Source: Muribaculum intestinale (lineage in GTDB: Bacteria; Bacteroidota; Bacteroidia; Bacteroidales; Muribaculaceae). From it: a stretch of DNA of 64,000 nucleotides. Position numbers and translations under genes: made by a program. The notes beneath the pieces were generated by a model. It was not told the origin of the DNA. It searched no databases and saw only the letters and a program-made list of their open reading frames with translations. This document shows positions 16,967 through 26,333 of this stretch, piece by piece (the first letter of the stretch is position 1; the number at the start of each line of letters is the position of its first letter). The stretch lies in contig NZ_CP021421.1 of the NCBI RefSeq assembly GCF_002201515.1, positions 2,852,001 through 2,916,000 of the forward strand, given 5' to 3'.

Positions 16967-17542
16967 ATGGTATCTGAGAAACTGAGTCGTTGTCCGTGGT
17001 GCGGAGACGACCCTCTTTATGTGAAATATCACGATGAAGAATGGGGTCGCCTTGTCACGGATGACCATATACTCTTTGAGTTCCTCACGTTGGAAAGCGC
17101 ACAGGCTGGACTGGCTTGGATAACAATCCTGCGCAAACGAGAAGGCTATCGTGAGGCATTTCACAACTTCGATGTTGAGAAAGTTGCTGCCATGACCGAA
17201 GAAGATGTTGAGCGATTGATGAAATTTGACGGAATAGTCAAGAATCGCCGTAAAATCCAGTCGGCTATTTCCAATGCCCGGCTGTTCATCGAGATTCAGA
17301 AAGAGTTCGGCAGCTTCTTCAACTATCTGAGGTCTGTCTTTCACGGAGATTTCCCCGTTGTAAATCATCCGGCAACAATGGCTGATATTCCGGTCACATC
17401 GCCTGAGTCGGATGCAATCGCTAAAGATATGAAGAAGCGAGGTTTCAAATTCTTCGGCTCAACAATCTGCTACGCCCATCTACAAGCCACAGGCTTCGTA
17501 GATGACCACCTTAACGATTGCCCCTGCAAAGGACAACTATAA
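16967..17542 (+). CDS. tag: DNA-3-methyladenine glycosylase I
   Basis: Tag excises 3-methyladenine from alkylated DNA. The 191-residue protein begins MVSEKLSRCPWCGDDPLY. It keeps the family's zinc ligands: cysteine 9 and histidine 22 (YHDEEWG) at the N-terminus, and the C-terminal HLNDC pair. The helix-hairpin-helix region (about 95-150) includes DGIVKNRRKI and the conserved FFNYL. An ATG 15 bp upstream (16952) overlaps the preceding gene. The start at 16967 matches the family length better. It is unusual to see tag on a mobile segment, with a metal-binding peptide before it and a DUF5131 gene after it. Confidence 0.88.
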   Translation: MVSEKLSRCPWCGDDPLYVKYHDEEWGRLVTDDHILFEFLTLESAQAGLAWITILRKREGYREAFHNFDVEKVAAMTEEDVERLMKFDGIVKNRRKIQSAISNARLFIEIQKEFGSFFNYLRSVFHGDFPVVNHPATMADIPVTSPESDAIAKDMKKRGFKFFGSTICYAHLQATGFVDDHLNDCPCKGQL

Positions 17543-17577
17543 AACTTTGATTGGCGTTATACTAAGAAACAATAGTT

Positions 17578-17967
17578 ATGGCTTCGAGACGGACAATCAT
17601 ACAAGACTGGATGGTGGCGCAGAAGCGTCACCATCTTTCTGACATGCAGGTACAGATGGCGCGTGAACTTGGATTCAAACCGGATTCACTTCGCAAGATT
17701 GACAATCATAAGCAGGAACCGTGGAAGACACTACTGCCACAGCACATTGAAAATCTATATGAGAAACGTTTCAAACGTGAAAAACCTGAGGTTGTAAAAT
17801 CTCTGAAACAGCAACTCATAGAGGACGAGATCAAACGCAAGGCTAAGAAGAAAGCCAAAGACGCACGTCGCGCAGTAAAAGCAGCGGAAGAGTCGATGTG
17901 CAGTCCCGAAGTGATTGAGGATTCAGAAGATATTGTGCAATTAGGACTTGACAGTTGCGGAGATTGA
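17578..17967 (+). CDS. Conserved hypothetical basic protein in the tag operon
   Basis: This 129-residue protein is strongly basic in the middle (KRKAKKKAKDARRAVKAAEE, about 90-108) and acidic at the end. It starts MASRRTIIQDWMVAQKRHHLSD. The N-terminal half could be a small nucleic-acid-binding or helical domain. I do not recognise a family with certainty. The gene is 35 bp after tag and only 3 bp before the DUF5131 gene, so it is part of the same transcription unit. Confidence 0.6.
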   Translation: MASRRTIIQDWMVAQKRHHLSDMQVQMARELGFKPDSLRKIDNHKQEPWKTLLPQHIENLYEKRFKREKPEVVKSLKQQLIEDEIKRKAKKKAKDARRAVKAAEESMCSPEVIEDSEDIVQLGLDSCGD

Positions 17968-17970
17968 ATT

Positions 17971-18696
17971 ATGCCGATGTGGAATCCGTGGCATGGTTGC
18001 CACAAGATAAGTACGGGATGCAAGCATTGTTACGTTTACCGTGAGGATGCGGCGTTTGGCACGGTCACACCGTCAAATGAAGTGCGTAAAACGGCATCGT
18101 TCAATCTACCTATAAAGCGCGATAGAAAGAAGAATTGGAAATTTCCGTCAGGCACGGAATTTGCGCTGTGCTTCACCTCTGATTTTCTGATTGAAGAAGC
18201 CGATGAGTGGCGTGATGAAATCTGGGATATTATCCGCCAACGGACTGATTGCACATTCTTTTTCTTCACAAAACGCATAGAACGCCTTATGCAGTGCTTC
18301 CCGGATGATTGGGGCGAAGGATATAACCATGTTGGTATCGGGTGCACGGTCGAAAATCAGGACCGCGCAGATTATCGTTTGCCGATATTTCTCTCATTGC
18401 CAATCAAGCACCGCATGGTAATTGTCGCGCCAATGATAGAAAAGATTGACATAAGCAAATACCTCAATCCGGAATTGATTGAGGAGGTCTCGGTCGGTGG
18501 TGAATCCGGCAAATATGCCAGACCTCTGGACTTTAACTGGGTTCTTGATATGCAAAGACAATGCCGGGAGTCGGGAGTACCGTTCAACTTTCATCAGACT
18601 GGCTCATATCTGATTAAAGACGGTCGTCAATACCATATTCCGAGGGAACATCAGCATTCCCAAGCTAAAAAAGCCGGATTGGATTTTGATTTCTGA
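17971..18696 (+). CDS. DUF5131 (phage Gp37/Gp68-type) three-Cys protein
   Basis: This 241-residue protein starts MPMWNPWHGCHKISTGCKHCYVYR. The C-x6-C-x2-C cluster at residues 10, 17 and 20 is typical of the Gp37/Gp68 family, DUF5131, whose three-cysteine motif recalls radical-SAM proteins. Later blocks are FALCFTSDFLIEEADEWR, FFFFTKRIERL and EEVSVGGESGKYARPLDFNWV, all typical of the family. The enzymatic role is not known. Family members occur in phages and mobile islands. Here it closes the operon with Tag, which hints at a nucleic-acid modification or repair role (inference). Confidence 0.8.
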   Translation: MPMWNPWHGCHKISTGCKHCYVYREDAAFGTVTPSNEVRKTASFNLPIKRDRKKNWKFPSGTEFALCFTSDFLIEEADEWRDEIWDIIRQRTDCTFFFFTKRIERLMQCFPDDWGEGYNHVGIGCTVENQDRADYRLPIFLSLPIKHRMVIVAPMIEKIDISKYLNPELIEEVSVGGESGKYARPLDFNWVLDMQRQCRESGVPFNFHQTGSYLIKDGRQYHIPREHQHSQAKKAGLDFDF

Positions 18697-18731
18697 TTTA
18701 TTTTTTGAAAATTCGTAAAGCTGTATCACCT

Positions 18732-18757
18732 TTTGCGATATGAGAGGAATAACTTTG
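18732..18757 (+). promoter_or_regulatory. Bacteroidetes promoter
   Basis: TTTG at 18732-18735 and TAACTTTG at 18750-18757 form a -33/-7 pair at 18-bp offset. It points right, toward the broken frame starting at 18775. Confidence 0.5.
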
Positions 18758-18774
18758 CATCAGAAATCAAAACT

Positions 18775-19050
18775 ATGAACTTCCATTTTTTGTCGACTTC
18801 CCTGAAATTTACAAAAATTGTCCGATACAAGACTTCGCCAACGATATAGCACGGCGTCTAAAAGCCGAAGGCTATGACATCTACATCGACCGCATGGGCT
18901 ACGGCAGCAAACGCATTCCCAAGGGAACCCCAATCTGCTATCGCGTCTTCAAAGGCCGTTATCCCAACCACCACATGGACAATTGGAAAGATGAGTTTCA
19001 AAGTTATTCCTACTTCGGGCTATACGCTTTTCGGTTGAGCTTACCGTTGT
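18775..19050 (+). pseudogene. Frameshifted small hypothetical gene, convergent with the AMP ligase
   Basis: From ATG 18775 the frame reads MNFHF, then leaves frame at a T6 run (about 18784-18789). With one more T it would continue as VDFPEIYKNCPIQDFANDI to RRLKAEGYDIYIDRMGYG and on to a stop at 19050. That stop lies inside the 3' end of the oppositely oriented ligase gene, so the native C-terminus appears lost. A promoter lies just upstream. No family is recognised, and a sequencing error in the T run cannot be excluded. Confidence 0.4.
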
Positions 19051-20326
19051 AGGTGCGCTCAACTTTATCGACTTGGGTATATAACTGAGGAACCTTATGA
19101 CCTTCAAGCTTTGATGCAAGGTGTTTGGCTAACGCTTTCTTCTCAACGGAAAGACCTTCTTTTACAACATAGAGAAGACGGAGTGCTATTCCTAATACCG
19201 GATGCTGTGATGGAATACAAATACAGTCATCAATCTCCGGCATCGACTGGGCGGCATCCTCAACCTCAACAGGATTTACCTTGAACCCTCCGACATTTAT
19301 AATATCTCCATCTCGTCCGGCTAATTGCAATCGGCCCTCTTCATCGAGGATTCCCTTGTCTTTCGTGAAGATTTTATTCTCTCTGAGAACACGATTTGTT
19401 TCATCCAGGTCTCCGCAATAGCCAATCATTAGCGTCTTACCTTGACATACAATAAACCCATCATCATCAATTGTTAAGGCTGAGTGTTTCATCGGCTTTC
19501 CTAAGCACCCAGCTACACAATATCCTCCGTTGAAATTATGGGTCGCGATTATTCCGGTCTCTGTGGAGGCGTAAGTATTATAAAGACGAGTATGCGGAAG
19601 CAATTCGCATAGTTTCTCCATGTCGGATTGCGAAATTGGAGCGGCTCCAGTTTCGATGAAATCAAATTTTTCAGAACAATCCCTTAGTTGTTTCTCACCG
19701 AATTGTATCATCATACGGAGACTGGCCGGAACTTGGAAAGTAGCCACCTTCCAAGGAGCATCCTTAACCACCTTAAAGAAAGCTGGCAAGTCTTTGAGCC
19801 CGTCCATGATATAAATGGAAGCACCAACTATTATTGACGGCCATATCTTACTCAAACTTCCTATGTGGTTAAGCGGACCGGTAATAATAAACGTCAGGTT
19901 CGAAGAAAAGCCTTGTGCATCAATCAAGTTTTCAGCATCATATATAATGATACCTTGGCTAATCATAGTCCCTTTCTGTTTACCGGTTGTTCCGGTCGTA
20001 AAAAGTATGTCGGTTACATCTCCCGGCATATCAGCCTGCGATGTCAATTCCAGTATTCCCTGAAATTGAGCATCGGGCAAGTCCTTTTCAAGAGGAACAA
20101 CCACTTTCCCGGCCTTGTGAGCTGCGAAATAGTCTATGATGAAATCAAAATCATGCGCGGATCTTAATACATAGACACGGGAGGTTTCGGATTCAATTTC
20201 CGACGCACGTTCACAGACCGCCGTCCATAGTTCACTATAAGTCAAAATTCCATCGGAATTTTGGAAAGCAATCCTCTGGGGCGAAGATTGTGCATGTTCA
20301 CGTAGATAATCTTCCAGTCGGTTCAT
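19010..20326 (-). CDS. Acyl/aryl adenylate-forming ligase (AMP-binding)
   Basis: This 438-residue class I adenylate-forming enzyme has the phosphate-binding loop TDILFTTGTTGKQKG (about 104-118). Further family motifs are ASTETG (A5-like, about 252-257), LAGRDGDIINVGGFKVNPVEVE (hinge, about 348) and a terminal YNGKLNRK, with the catalytic lysine. It is shorter than most acyl-CoA ligases (about 500). It lies 7 bp downstream of an acyl carrier protein gene, so it likely loads an acid onto that ACP. Together with the MMPL and acyltransferase genes it fits a flexirubin or aryl-polyene-like lipid cluster. The substrate is not deducible. Confidence 0.8.
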   Translation of the reverse strand: MNRLEDYLREHAQSSPQRIAFQNSDGILTYSELWTAVCERASEIESETSRVYVLRSAHDFDFIIDYFAAHKAGKVVVPLEKDLPDAQFQGILELTSQADMPGDVTDILFTTGTTGKQKGTMISQGIIIYDAENLIDAQGFSSNLTFIITGPLNHIGSLSKIWPSIIVGASIYIMDGLKDLPAFFKVVKDAPWKVATFQVPASLRMMIQFGEKQLRDCSEKFDFIETGAAPISQSDMEKLCELLPHTRLYNTYASTETGIIATHNFNGGYCVAGCLGKPMKHSALTIDDDGFIVCQGKTLMIGYCGDLDETNRVLRENKIFTKDKGILDEEGRLQLAGRDGDIINVGGFKVNPVEVEDAAQSMPEIDDCICIPSQHPVLGIALRLLYVVKEGLSVEKKALAKHLASKLEGHKVPQLYTQVDKVERTYNGKLNRKAYSPK

Positions 20327-20333
20327 ATAACCT

Positions 20334-20558
20334 TTATTTTTCTGCCAGCCTACGGTTTACCATTTCGACTATGCTGTCAAGCGAACGGAGGTTCTTGGGA
20401 GTGGCATCTTTAGCTTCTAGTTCAATGCCATATTCCTGAGACAGCACCATCAAAATAGTCGTTACGCCAAGAGAATCCAATTCGGCAAAAAGGAAGTCCG
20501 AATCTAAATCTACGAGAGGAAGAAGGTCTTCCAGTAAAGTTCTAATATGTTCTTTCAT
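20334..20558 (-). CDS. Acyl carrier protein
   Basis: This 74-residue acidic helical protein contains the phosphopantetheine attachment motif AELDSLGVTTI with serine about residue 29. It carries acyl or aryl chains as thioesters. It differs from the housekeeping AcpP in sequence and sits between an esterase gene (12 bp upstream) and an AMP-binding ligase (7 bp downstream). It is therefore a pathway-dedicated carrier of the lipid cluster. Confidence 0.85.
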   Translation of the reverse strand: MKEHIRTLLEDLLPLVDLDSDFLFAELDSLGVTTILMVLSQEYGIELEAKDATPKNLRSLDSIVEMVNRRLAEK

Positions 20559-20570
20559 TTTCTGTAGTTA

Positions 20571-21917
20571 TCAATTTTTAAACAATCGGGGAAGATAGTC
20601 AATCAGATACTTACGCCAGTTGCTCCAAGTGTGTCCACCATCTGATTCATTATACAAAAAAGTATAGCAACCCTTGTTAAGTTTTTTTCTTAAGTCATCG
20701 TTAAGTTTCTTTGTAAAATCATCCTTCCCTACGGCGATATAGAAGAGTCTGGGATTTTTCTTAAAGAAATTCTTCAATTTCCAATCAAAATTATCATATA
20801 TATCCAAATTCTTATCGGATTCTCCTCCAGTGATACTGCTAATCTTTCGGTCAACGCTACCACCCCCTAAAAAAGGAAGTGCTTGCTTTAGTTGCTTCCA
20901 ACCTTCTCCTATACTTTTCAATCCGCCGACACTTTTGTCTCCAAGAGCGTTTGTTGTTTGAGCCGAGAATAATCCAATGTAATCAAATTCATTAGGATTA
21001 TTTAATGAGGTGTACAGTGTATGAAGGCCACCAAGAGACAACCCAGCTATGGCTCGATGTTGCTTATCTGCAACCGTACGATAATTCTTGTCAACATAAT
21101 TGACAATCTCGGGGACAAATGATTTCTCGAATTTACCAAACATCGATGAAACATTGTTGCTAGAAGGTTGAACATTCGGATTGTTAGGATCTTCTCCGGG
21201 AGCGGCTGCTAACTCCACATTGCCGTTGGGCATGACAACAATCATTGGTTCACATGTGCCATTTGCAATAAGATGATCCATTATTTGGGATAAACGACCG
21301 CAATCAGCCCACGCAGTTTCATCACCTCCCGAACCATGAAGGAGATAAAGGACTGGATAGCGTCGAGATGATGATTTGTATCCGTGAGGAAGATATACAG
21401 CCATACGGCGTTTACTCATTCCATTCAACGATGATGGGTACCAATCATATTCTAATGTGCCTTTTTTTGTTTGCGCATCAGTAAAGTTATCTCCAATCCC
21501 GCCCTTGATGATAAAATAGTTATAGGTAGAGCCTATATCCCGAGTTGTGTCCCTATTCCTTTTATCGAAACGCACAGAATCTTCATTCACTACGAAATCG
21601 TACCAGTAGAGTTCAGAACTGAGCGGCTGCGACGTATAAGTCCAAACTCCATTTCCAGTGTTCGTCATTTCAGCTTTACCATCTTTGGAGAACATTCCAG
21701 CCATAGGAATTAAAGAATTCCCTTTTTGGAAGAATGTACCCTGTACTTCTACTTTCTCGGCTTTCGGATCTATATAAGTAATTGTGACAGAGTTGTCGCT
21801 ATTGATGGTAATTGGTTCCTGAGCGTTGACATGAAGAGAGGAAAACAATATCAGACCGGCCAATATTGCACCACATACTTTTTTAGGAACGTATGTCTGT
21901 TTACACTGAAAATTCAT
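20571..21917 (-). CDS. Secreted CE1-type esterase with N-terminal Ig-like domain
   Basis: This 448-residue protein has a signal peptide (about 1-32, with hydrophobic core AILAGLILFSSLHVNA). A beta-sandwich E-set domain follows (about 35-140, like those preceding family-1 carbohydrate esterases), then an alpha/beta hydrolase domain. Catalytic residues visible are the serine in AGLSLGG (about 290), an aspartate in VGKDDF and the histidine in DGGHTW. Relatives act as feruloyl or acetyl esterases or as trehalose mycolyltransferase-like enzymes. Its start codon overlaps the end of the MMPL gene by 17 bp, so translation is coupled. In this setting it may act on an exported acylated product rather than on plant polysaccharide (inference). 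Confidence 0.8.
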   Translation of the reverse strand: MNFQCKQTYVPKKVCGAILAGLILFSSLHVNAQEPITINSDNSVTITYIDPKAEKVEVQGTFFQKGNSLIPMAGMFSKDGKAEMTNTGNGVWTYTSQPLSSELYWYDFVVNEDSVRFDKRNRDTTRDIGSTYNYFIIKGGIGDNFTDAQTKKGTLEYDWYPSSLNGMSKRRMAVYLPHGYKSSSRRYPVLYLLHGSGGDETAWADCGRLSQIMDHLIANGTCEPMIVVMPNGNVELAAAPGEDPNNPNVQPSSNNVSSMFGKFEKSFVPEIVNYVDKNYRTVADKQHRAIAGLSLGGLHTLYTSLNNPNEFDYIGLFSAQTTNALGDKSVGGLKSIGEGWKQLKQALPFLGGGSVDRKISSITGGESDKNLDIYDNFDWKLKNFFKKNPRLFYIAVGKDDFTKKLNDDLRKKLNKGCYTFLYNESDGGHTWSNWRKYLIDYLPRLFKN

Positions 21918-24900
21918 AAAGCTTTAAGTTTTCTATCGTTGATAAATCCATAGAGGTCTGAAACTCTACGTTAGTAACAATTCCCTCAGCAGCATATTTT
22001 GCTACTGTTATTTTTTCTTCGTCCGAATCAATTGCAAATACCTTGATGTCGGGATGGACAAGACCCATCAATAGAGCCATTTCACCATATCCACAATTTT
22101 TAATAACAACACATCCCGGTTGAGTATGGTCTACCAAATCGGAATAATTGTTGTGCTTTTTTAGGTTACGGGTTACTTCCTGTAATAGTTCCGTCCCCTT
22201 ATATCGATAACGGTCTTTTACAAGAGATGCAAAATAGGTTGCCGTCTCATACTTGCAACACATTGCCTTGTATTCAACCTTCATGTGGCGATGAACATTC
22301 TGGGCGAATGCAGAGTATGATTCATTCCATATAGGACTTGACGATGTTATCCGTTTACCTATCCGCATATTGATTTCTCCCTTGTAGCAGGCAAAGCTTT
22401 GGATGGGCATAAGATAGTTAACGCCATGCAGCAACACAGGCAAAACATCAATGTTAAGTTGCTTTGCAAGATAGAACGGTCCTTTATGGCATCTGAGAAT
22501 GGAAGAATCGGGATTACGCATTCCTTCCGGAAAGAAGGCTATTGAATAGCCTTCCTCGACATACTTCTTGAAAATCTCCAAGTCTCTCTCCAAAGAAGAA
22601 TCCTTCCATGCAGTAAAGTTGGACTGCCGGATTGTATAGAATCCCAACCACTTGAACATTATACGAACCACCGGATTCATACTTGACCTCTCATTTGCCA
22701 CAATGAGAATCTTAGGACTCCATGCCATAAAATACATCGGGTCGAGCAAGGACTGATGGTTGCACACGATAACACAGGGCTTATTCAAAGTCTCATTATA
22801 CGGGTTGTGCATTCTGAATTTAACACCGGGCATCAATTTAAGGTCAATTCTATGTGACCAAGTGACAAAACGATGGAAAAGAGCCAGTGTTTTTGGTGTC
22901 CTCGGACCAATAATAAACAGGAAGAAGCCCAAGATATATCCGATTAGTAATTGAGATAGCCACCATGCTCCACAGAACCAAGTACGAAGTAACGGTCCGA
23001 GCGTTAGAGGGCGTTTCCTATATTTGCCATGAGATTTTGTGATCCAATTGAATACCAAAGGAGGCAATAGATAAGCTATCAATACAACCGAGAGCATACC
23101 AACAATGGTAACCTCAGCCAATGAATGGAGTGCCGGATGTTTTGCAAATATCAAAGTTCCGATTCCGATGAACATAATGAGAGCGGACACAAGAATCGAA
23201 CTTTTGTAGGAAGCAAGCATCTTTTTCCTAAAAGCATATTCATAGCAACAGCCTTCGGTCATGAAGATTGTGTAATCATCTCCCTGTCCAAAGATGAAAG
23301 TAGCGAGAATAATATTGACAATGTTGAATTGTATTCCGGTCATTCCCATAATTCCCAGAATCCAAATCCAACTGACTGCCATAGGCAGGAACGAGAGCAA
23401 AGCCAATTCAATGGAGGCAAAAGAAGCCCATAGGAAAAAGAACACAATCAAACTACAGGCCCATCCAATATAGCTGAAGTTGTCTGAGAGGCCATTGGCA
23501 ATAGCACTGTTCATACTTTGCACATCAAAGCAGAAATGGGACCCTTCGAGGCTATCAATCTTTTGACGGAGAACTTCCATTTTGTCTTTCTGCACAGAAA
23601 TCAGATTGACAACCCGGTATTTCCCATTTATACTGTCAATGCTGAGGTGCTGAGAATTAATGGAATTAAGAGGGCTAAAGAAGTCTTTGTCTTGGAGGGC
23701 ATATTCTCCTGATAGAATATCTTCAAAGGGAGAGAATGCTTTTTTCTGGAAGCCCTTTGTAAGTACCCCCTGCGTCAAGGAATCTGTCAAAAGAGTTTTA
23801 TGAGTCGCTATAAAATTAGTCCACCTTTCCAATCTTTCAGCTTGCTGTTTTGATGATGGTAGAAATTGCATGTCAGATTGATAAACGCTATCAATCGAAG
23901 CAAGTTCTTGTTTGAGTTTGGGTCTTAACGCGGCATTGTTATCAATAGCCTCATCCAGCGTGTTTCCGGAGCTTACAACATATAAAGTTTCAGTGTTGTC
24001 TGAGTTATTGCTTGTCAGTTCCTTAAAATATACCATATCCGCTTTCTGACGGTCGGTCATGAAATTTATATGGCTCATATTAGAGTCAAAGTCTGTTTTG
24101 AGACTAAAATAGCCAAATATGACAGTGAGTAACACCACGCCAAGGACAACCCAACGTTTTTTTTCCGGTCTAATGTTGCTCAACCAATCTAGCCATTTGA
24201 CAGAAATCTCATGTTGACGGTTTCCTTTTTTACGAACTGCATGAGGCAGAAATACAACGGTAAATAAAATGGTGCCAATAAGAATCAAAGCACTGAAAAT
24301 CCCCAAATCGCGGAGAGCAGCCGCTTTCAATGGGACAAGTGCAACAAACGCTCCTACAGTGGTTATATTACCTATTATCAAGGGGGCTATTATCTCTCTT
24401 AGCACTTGTTTCATCGAACCTGTGTGCGCAGTATGAGCTATCAGATGGAGCGGATAATTGACTGCAATACCGAGTATAATGCTTGATATTCCCACAACAA
24501 TCAATGAAACACTACTATGAATCACCGATACCATCGCCATTGCGAACAACCATCCCCATCCAACCGAAATGACAATAAGGATAATGTTCCAAGCCTTTCT
24601 GAATACAATAATAAGTAACGCCACAATCAGAACTGCGGCAATTGCAATGGATAACAGACTGTCCTCTTTAATTTGTGTAGCATTGGCGACTGCAATGGCC
24701 GGCCCCCCGATGTAATGAACAGTCACTCCTGAAAACTCGTTTTCAACCTCGTTTGCCCGTTCCGCAAGGAAATCCATTAAAACGGCATTGTTATGAGTTT
24801 CACTGTTTCCAAATGGAGATTCCATTAGAACCAAGGCGCGGCTCATATCCGGAGTAAAGATATAACCGTCATACATCTCAATATTATCTGCAGACTGGCC

Positions 24901-25473
24901 ACTTTGAAGCCTACCTACGCAGGGAGAGAAAAGATTGAGCGGATCTCTTTGAAGATTTTCAGACAGCAATCCGGATGTGGGGAACATTAACAGTTCCTTA
25001 TCCTCTTCAAGCCGAGATAAAATATAGCCGGGGGTATTCAGCAGACTGTCCATTCTCGTATAATCTTCCTCGGAGAGGAAATAAGGGATATTAGAATAGA
25101 CGAAGTCGGTATATTCCGAAATCTTCTCCAAGTTGATTTGCGTAGTCAATTCCCTGACATATGCAGCAGAATCTTTTTCAGAGACGATATTTTCAAAATA
25201 ATCGATTGCTTCCACCATATCGTCAGGATTTGCATTAAGCGAATCTGACGCTTGAAATATGGCAATAATCTTACTTGCCCCCGACACATCTTGATAGACC
25301 TGCATCGCCTCCTGATGATTGCCTTCCAATGGAAGAAAATCCGAAATATCTTCTTTAAAATCCAGACGTAGCAACAGGCAGGAGAGGACTGACGTGACTA
25401 TGATAAACGACAGAAGGCAAAACCTTCTGCGGCTCTGCATGAAGTCATGTATTTTGAGTGCAATCTTAGTCAT
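21901..25473 (-). CDS. MMPL/RND exporter fused to acyltransferase and methyltransferase-like domain
   Basis: This 1,190-residue fusion has three parts. Residues 1 to about 830 form an MMPL-type lipid exporter with two sets of transmembrane helices and large periplasmic loops. From about 880 to 1070 is a PlsC-like acyltransferase with NHQSLLD (HX4D motif) and FPEGMRN. The last ~115 residues contain VVIKNCGYGEMALLMGL and VFAIDSDEEK, which look like a Rossmann SAM-methyltransferase fold but are short and perhaps vestigial. MMPL proteins and acyltransferases are regular members of flexirubin and aryl-polyene clusters, where they move and attach the pigment-lipid. Fusing all three is uncommon but known in Bacteroidetes to my knowledge. 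Confidence 0.82.
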   Translation of the reverse strand: MTKIALKIHDFMQSRRRFCLLSFIIVTSVLSCLLLRLDFKEDISDFLPLEGNHQEAMQVYQDVSGASKIIAIFQASDSLNANPDDMVEAIDYFENIVSEKDSAAYVRELTTQINLEKISEYTDFVYSNIPYFLSEEDYTRMDSLLNTPGYILSRLEEDKELLMFPTSGLLSENLQRDPLNLFSPCVGRLQSGQSADNIEMYDGYIFTPDMSRALVLMESPFGNSETHNNAVLMDFLAERANEVENEFSGVTVHYIGGPAIAVANATQIKEDSLLSIAIAAVLIVALLIIVFRKAWNIILIVISVGWGWLFAMAMVSVIHSSVSLIVVGISSIILGIAVNYPLHLIAHTAHTGSMKQVLREIIAPLIIGNITTVGAFVALVPLKAAALRDLGIFSALILIGTILFTVVFLPHAVRKKGNRQHEISVKWLDWLSNIRPEKKRWVVLGVVLLTVIFGYFSLKTDFDSNMSHINFMTDRQKADMVYFKELTSNNSDNTETLYVVSSGNTLDEAIDNNAALRPKLKQELASIDSVYQSDMQFLPSSKQQAERLERWTNFIATHKTLLTDSLTQGVLTKGFQKKAFSPFEDILSGEYALQDKDFFSPLNSINSQHLSIDSINGKYRVVNLISVQKDKMEVLRQKIDSLEGSHFCFDVQSMNSAIANGLSDNFSYIGWACSLIVFFFLWASFASIELALLSFLPMAVSWIWILGIMGMTGIQFNIVNIILATFIFGQGDDYTIFMTEGCCYEYAFRKKMLASYKSSILVSALIMFIGIGTLIFAKHPALHSLAEVTIVGMLSVVLIAYLLPPLVFNWITKSHGKYRKRPLTLGPLLRTWFCGAWWLSQLLIGYILGFFLFIIGPRTPKTLALFHRFVTWSHRIDLKLMPGVKFRMHNPYNETLNKPCVIVCNHQSLLDPMYFMAWSPKILIVANERSSMNPVVRIMFKWLGFYTIRQSNFTAWKDSSLERDLEIFKKYVEEGYSIAFFPEGMRNPDSSILRCHKGPFYLAKQLNIDVLPVLLHGVNYLMPIQSFACYKGEINMRIGKRITSSSPIWNESYSAFAQNVHRHMKVEYKAMCCKYETATYFASLVKDRYRYKGTELLQEVTRNLKKHNNYSDLVDHTQPGCVVIKNCGYGEMALLMGLVHPDIKVFAIDSDEEKITVAKYAAEGIVTNVEFQTSMDLSTIENLKLYEFSV

Positions 25474-25488
25474 TTGGAAGTATCTTTA

Positions 25489-26328
25489 TCAGAATATTGT
25501 CTTTATCCAGTTTAGGAATGCTTCTTTCCATTCCCTGCATTCAGCAGAACCCTTTGTTTCAGATGCACCAAATCCATGTCCTCCTGTCTCAAACAAAAGA
25601 TATTGATGAGGAATGTTCTTTGACGTGAGAGCCGAATCCAACAATACAGAATTGTGGTAATCCACAATAGGGTCATCCTTACAATTCACCAAAAAGACAG
25701 GCGGACAATCTTCCGGAACATGTCTTTCTAGTGAAAGTAAATTCTTTAATTCCGGGTCATTCTGTTTATTATCACCCAATAATCCTCTGCGAGACCTTTT
25801 ATGAACGCATTTTTCAGTCATGGTAACAACAGGGTATATCGGAACAATAAAATTCGGTCGATATTGCGGATCAAATAGTTCTGCAGAAGACATTACGAGA
25901 TGTCCACCTGCTGAAAATCCCATGGCCCCAATTTTAGTAGAATCCACCCCAAACTCACTTGCGTTCTCTCTTACTATTTTTATAGCCTGTCGTAAATCAT
26001 CTTGTGGGTCAGGATAACGATTTCCTCTAAATAGATACCGATGATGGAATATAAATGCGGGGACATAGGCAGTTCGATAGTCCAAAACAAACGCAGAAAT
26101 TCCGTTATTGTTGAGCCATTTAGCCACTTCATGCCCCTCGGTTTCGCTATCATGCCAAAAGTAACTCCCACCGGGACATACAATAATCCCGATATTATTA
26201 TCGCCATTGACTATATAAGGAGTTAGCTTTACCTTTTTATGGCAATCTGTATTCTCCCATATATTAATTTGGGCAAAACAGTTGATTGTCATTATTATTG
26301 CAGCTATTATGGAGGTGATTCTCTTCAT
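25489..26328 (-). CDS. Secreted alpha/beta hydrolase (BD-FAE/acetylesterase-like)
   Basis: This 279-residue protein has a signal peptide (about 1-19, ending NCFAQ). The alpha/beta hydrolase fold has oxyanion motif CPGGSYFWHD (about 52-61), nucleophile elbow GFSAGGH (about 136-142), the acid in NCKDDPIV and histidine in TGGHGF. Such enzymes remove acetyl or other acyl groups. It lies 15 bp upstream of the MMPL gene and 5 bp after an oxidoreductase fragment, so it belongs to the same operon. Its substrate is unknown. Confidence 0.8.
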   Translation of the reverse strand: MKRITSIIAAIIMTINCFAQINIWENTDCHKKVKLTPYIVNGDNNIGIIVCPGGSYFWHDSETEGHEVAKWLNNNGISAFVLDYRTAYVPAFIFHHRYLFRGNRYPDPQDDLRQAIKIVRENASEFGVDSTKIGAMGFSAGGHLVMSSAELFDPQYRPNFIVPIYPVVTMTEKCVHKRSRRGLLGDNKQNDPELKNLLSLERHVPEDCPPVFLVNCKDDPIVDYHNSVLLDSALTSKNIPHQYLLFETGGHGFGASETKGSAECREWKEAFLNWIKTIF

Positions 26329-26333
26329 TTCGT

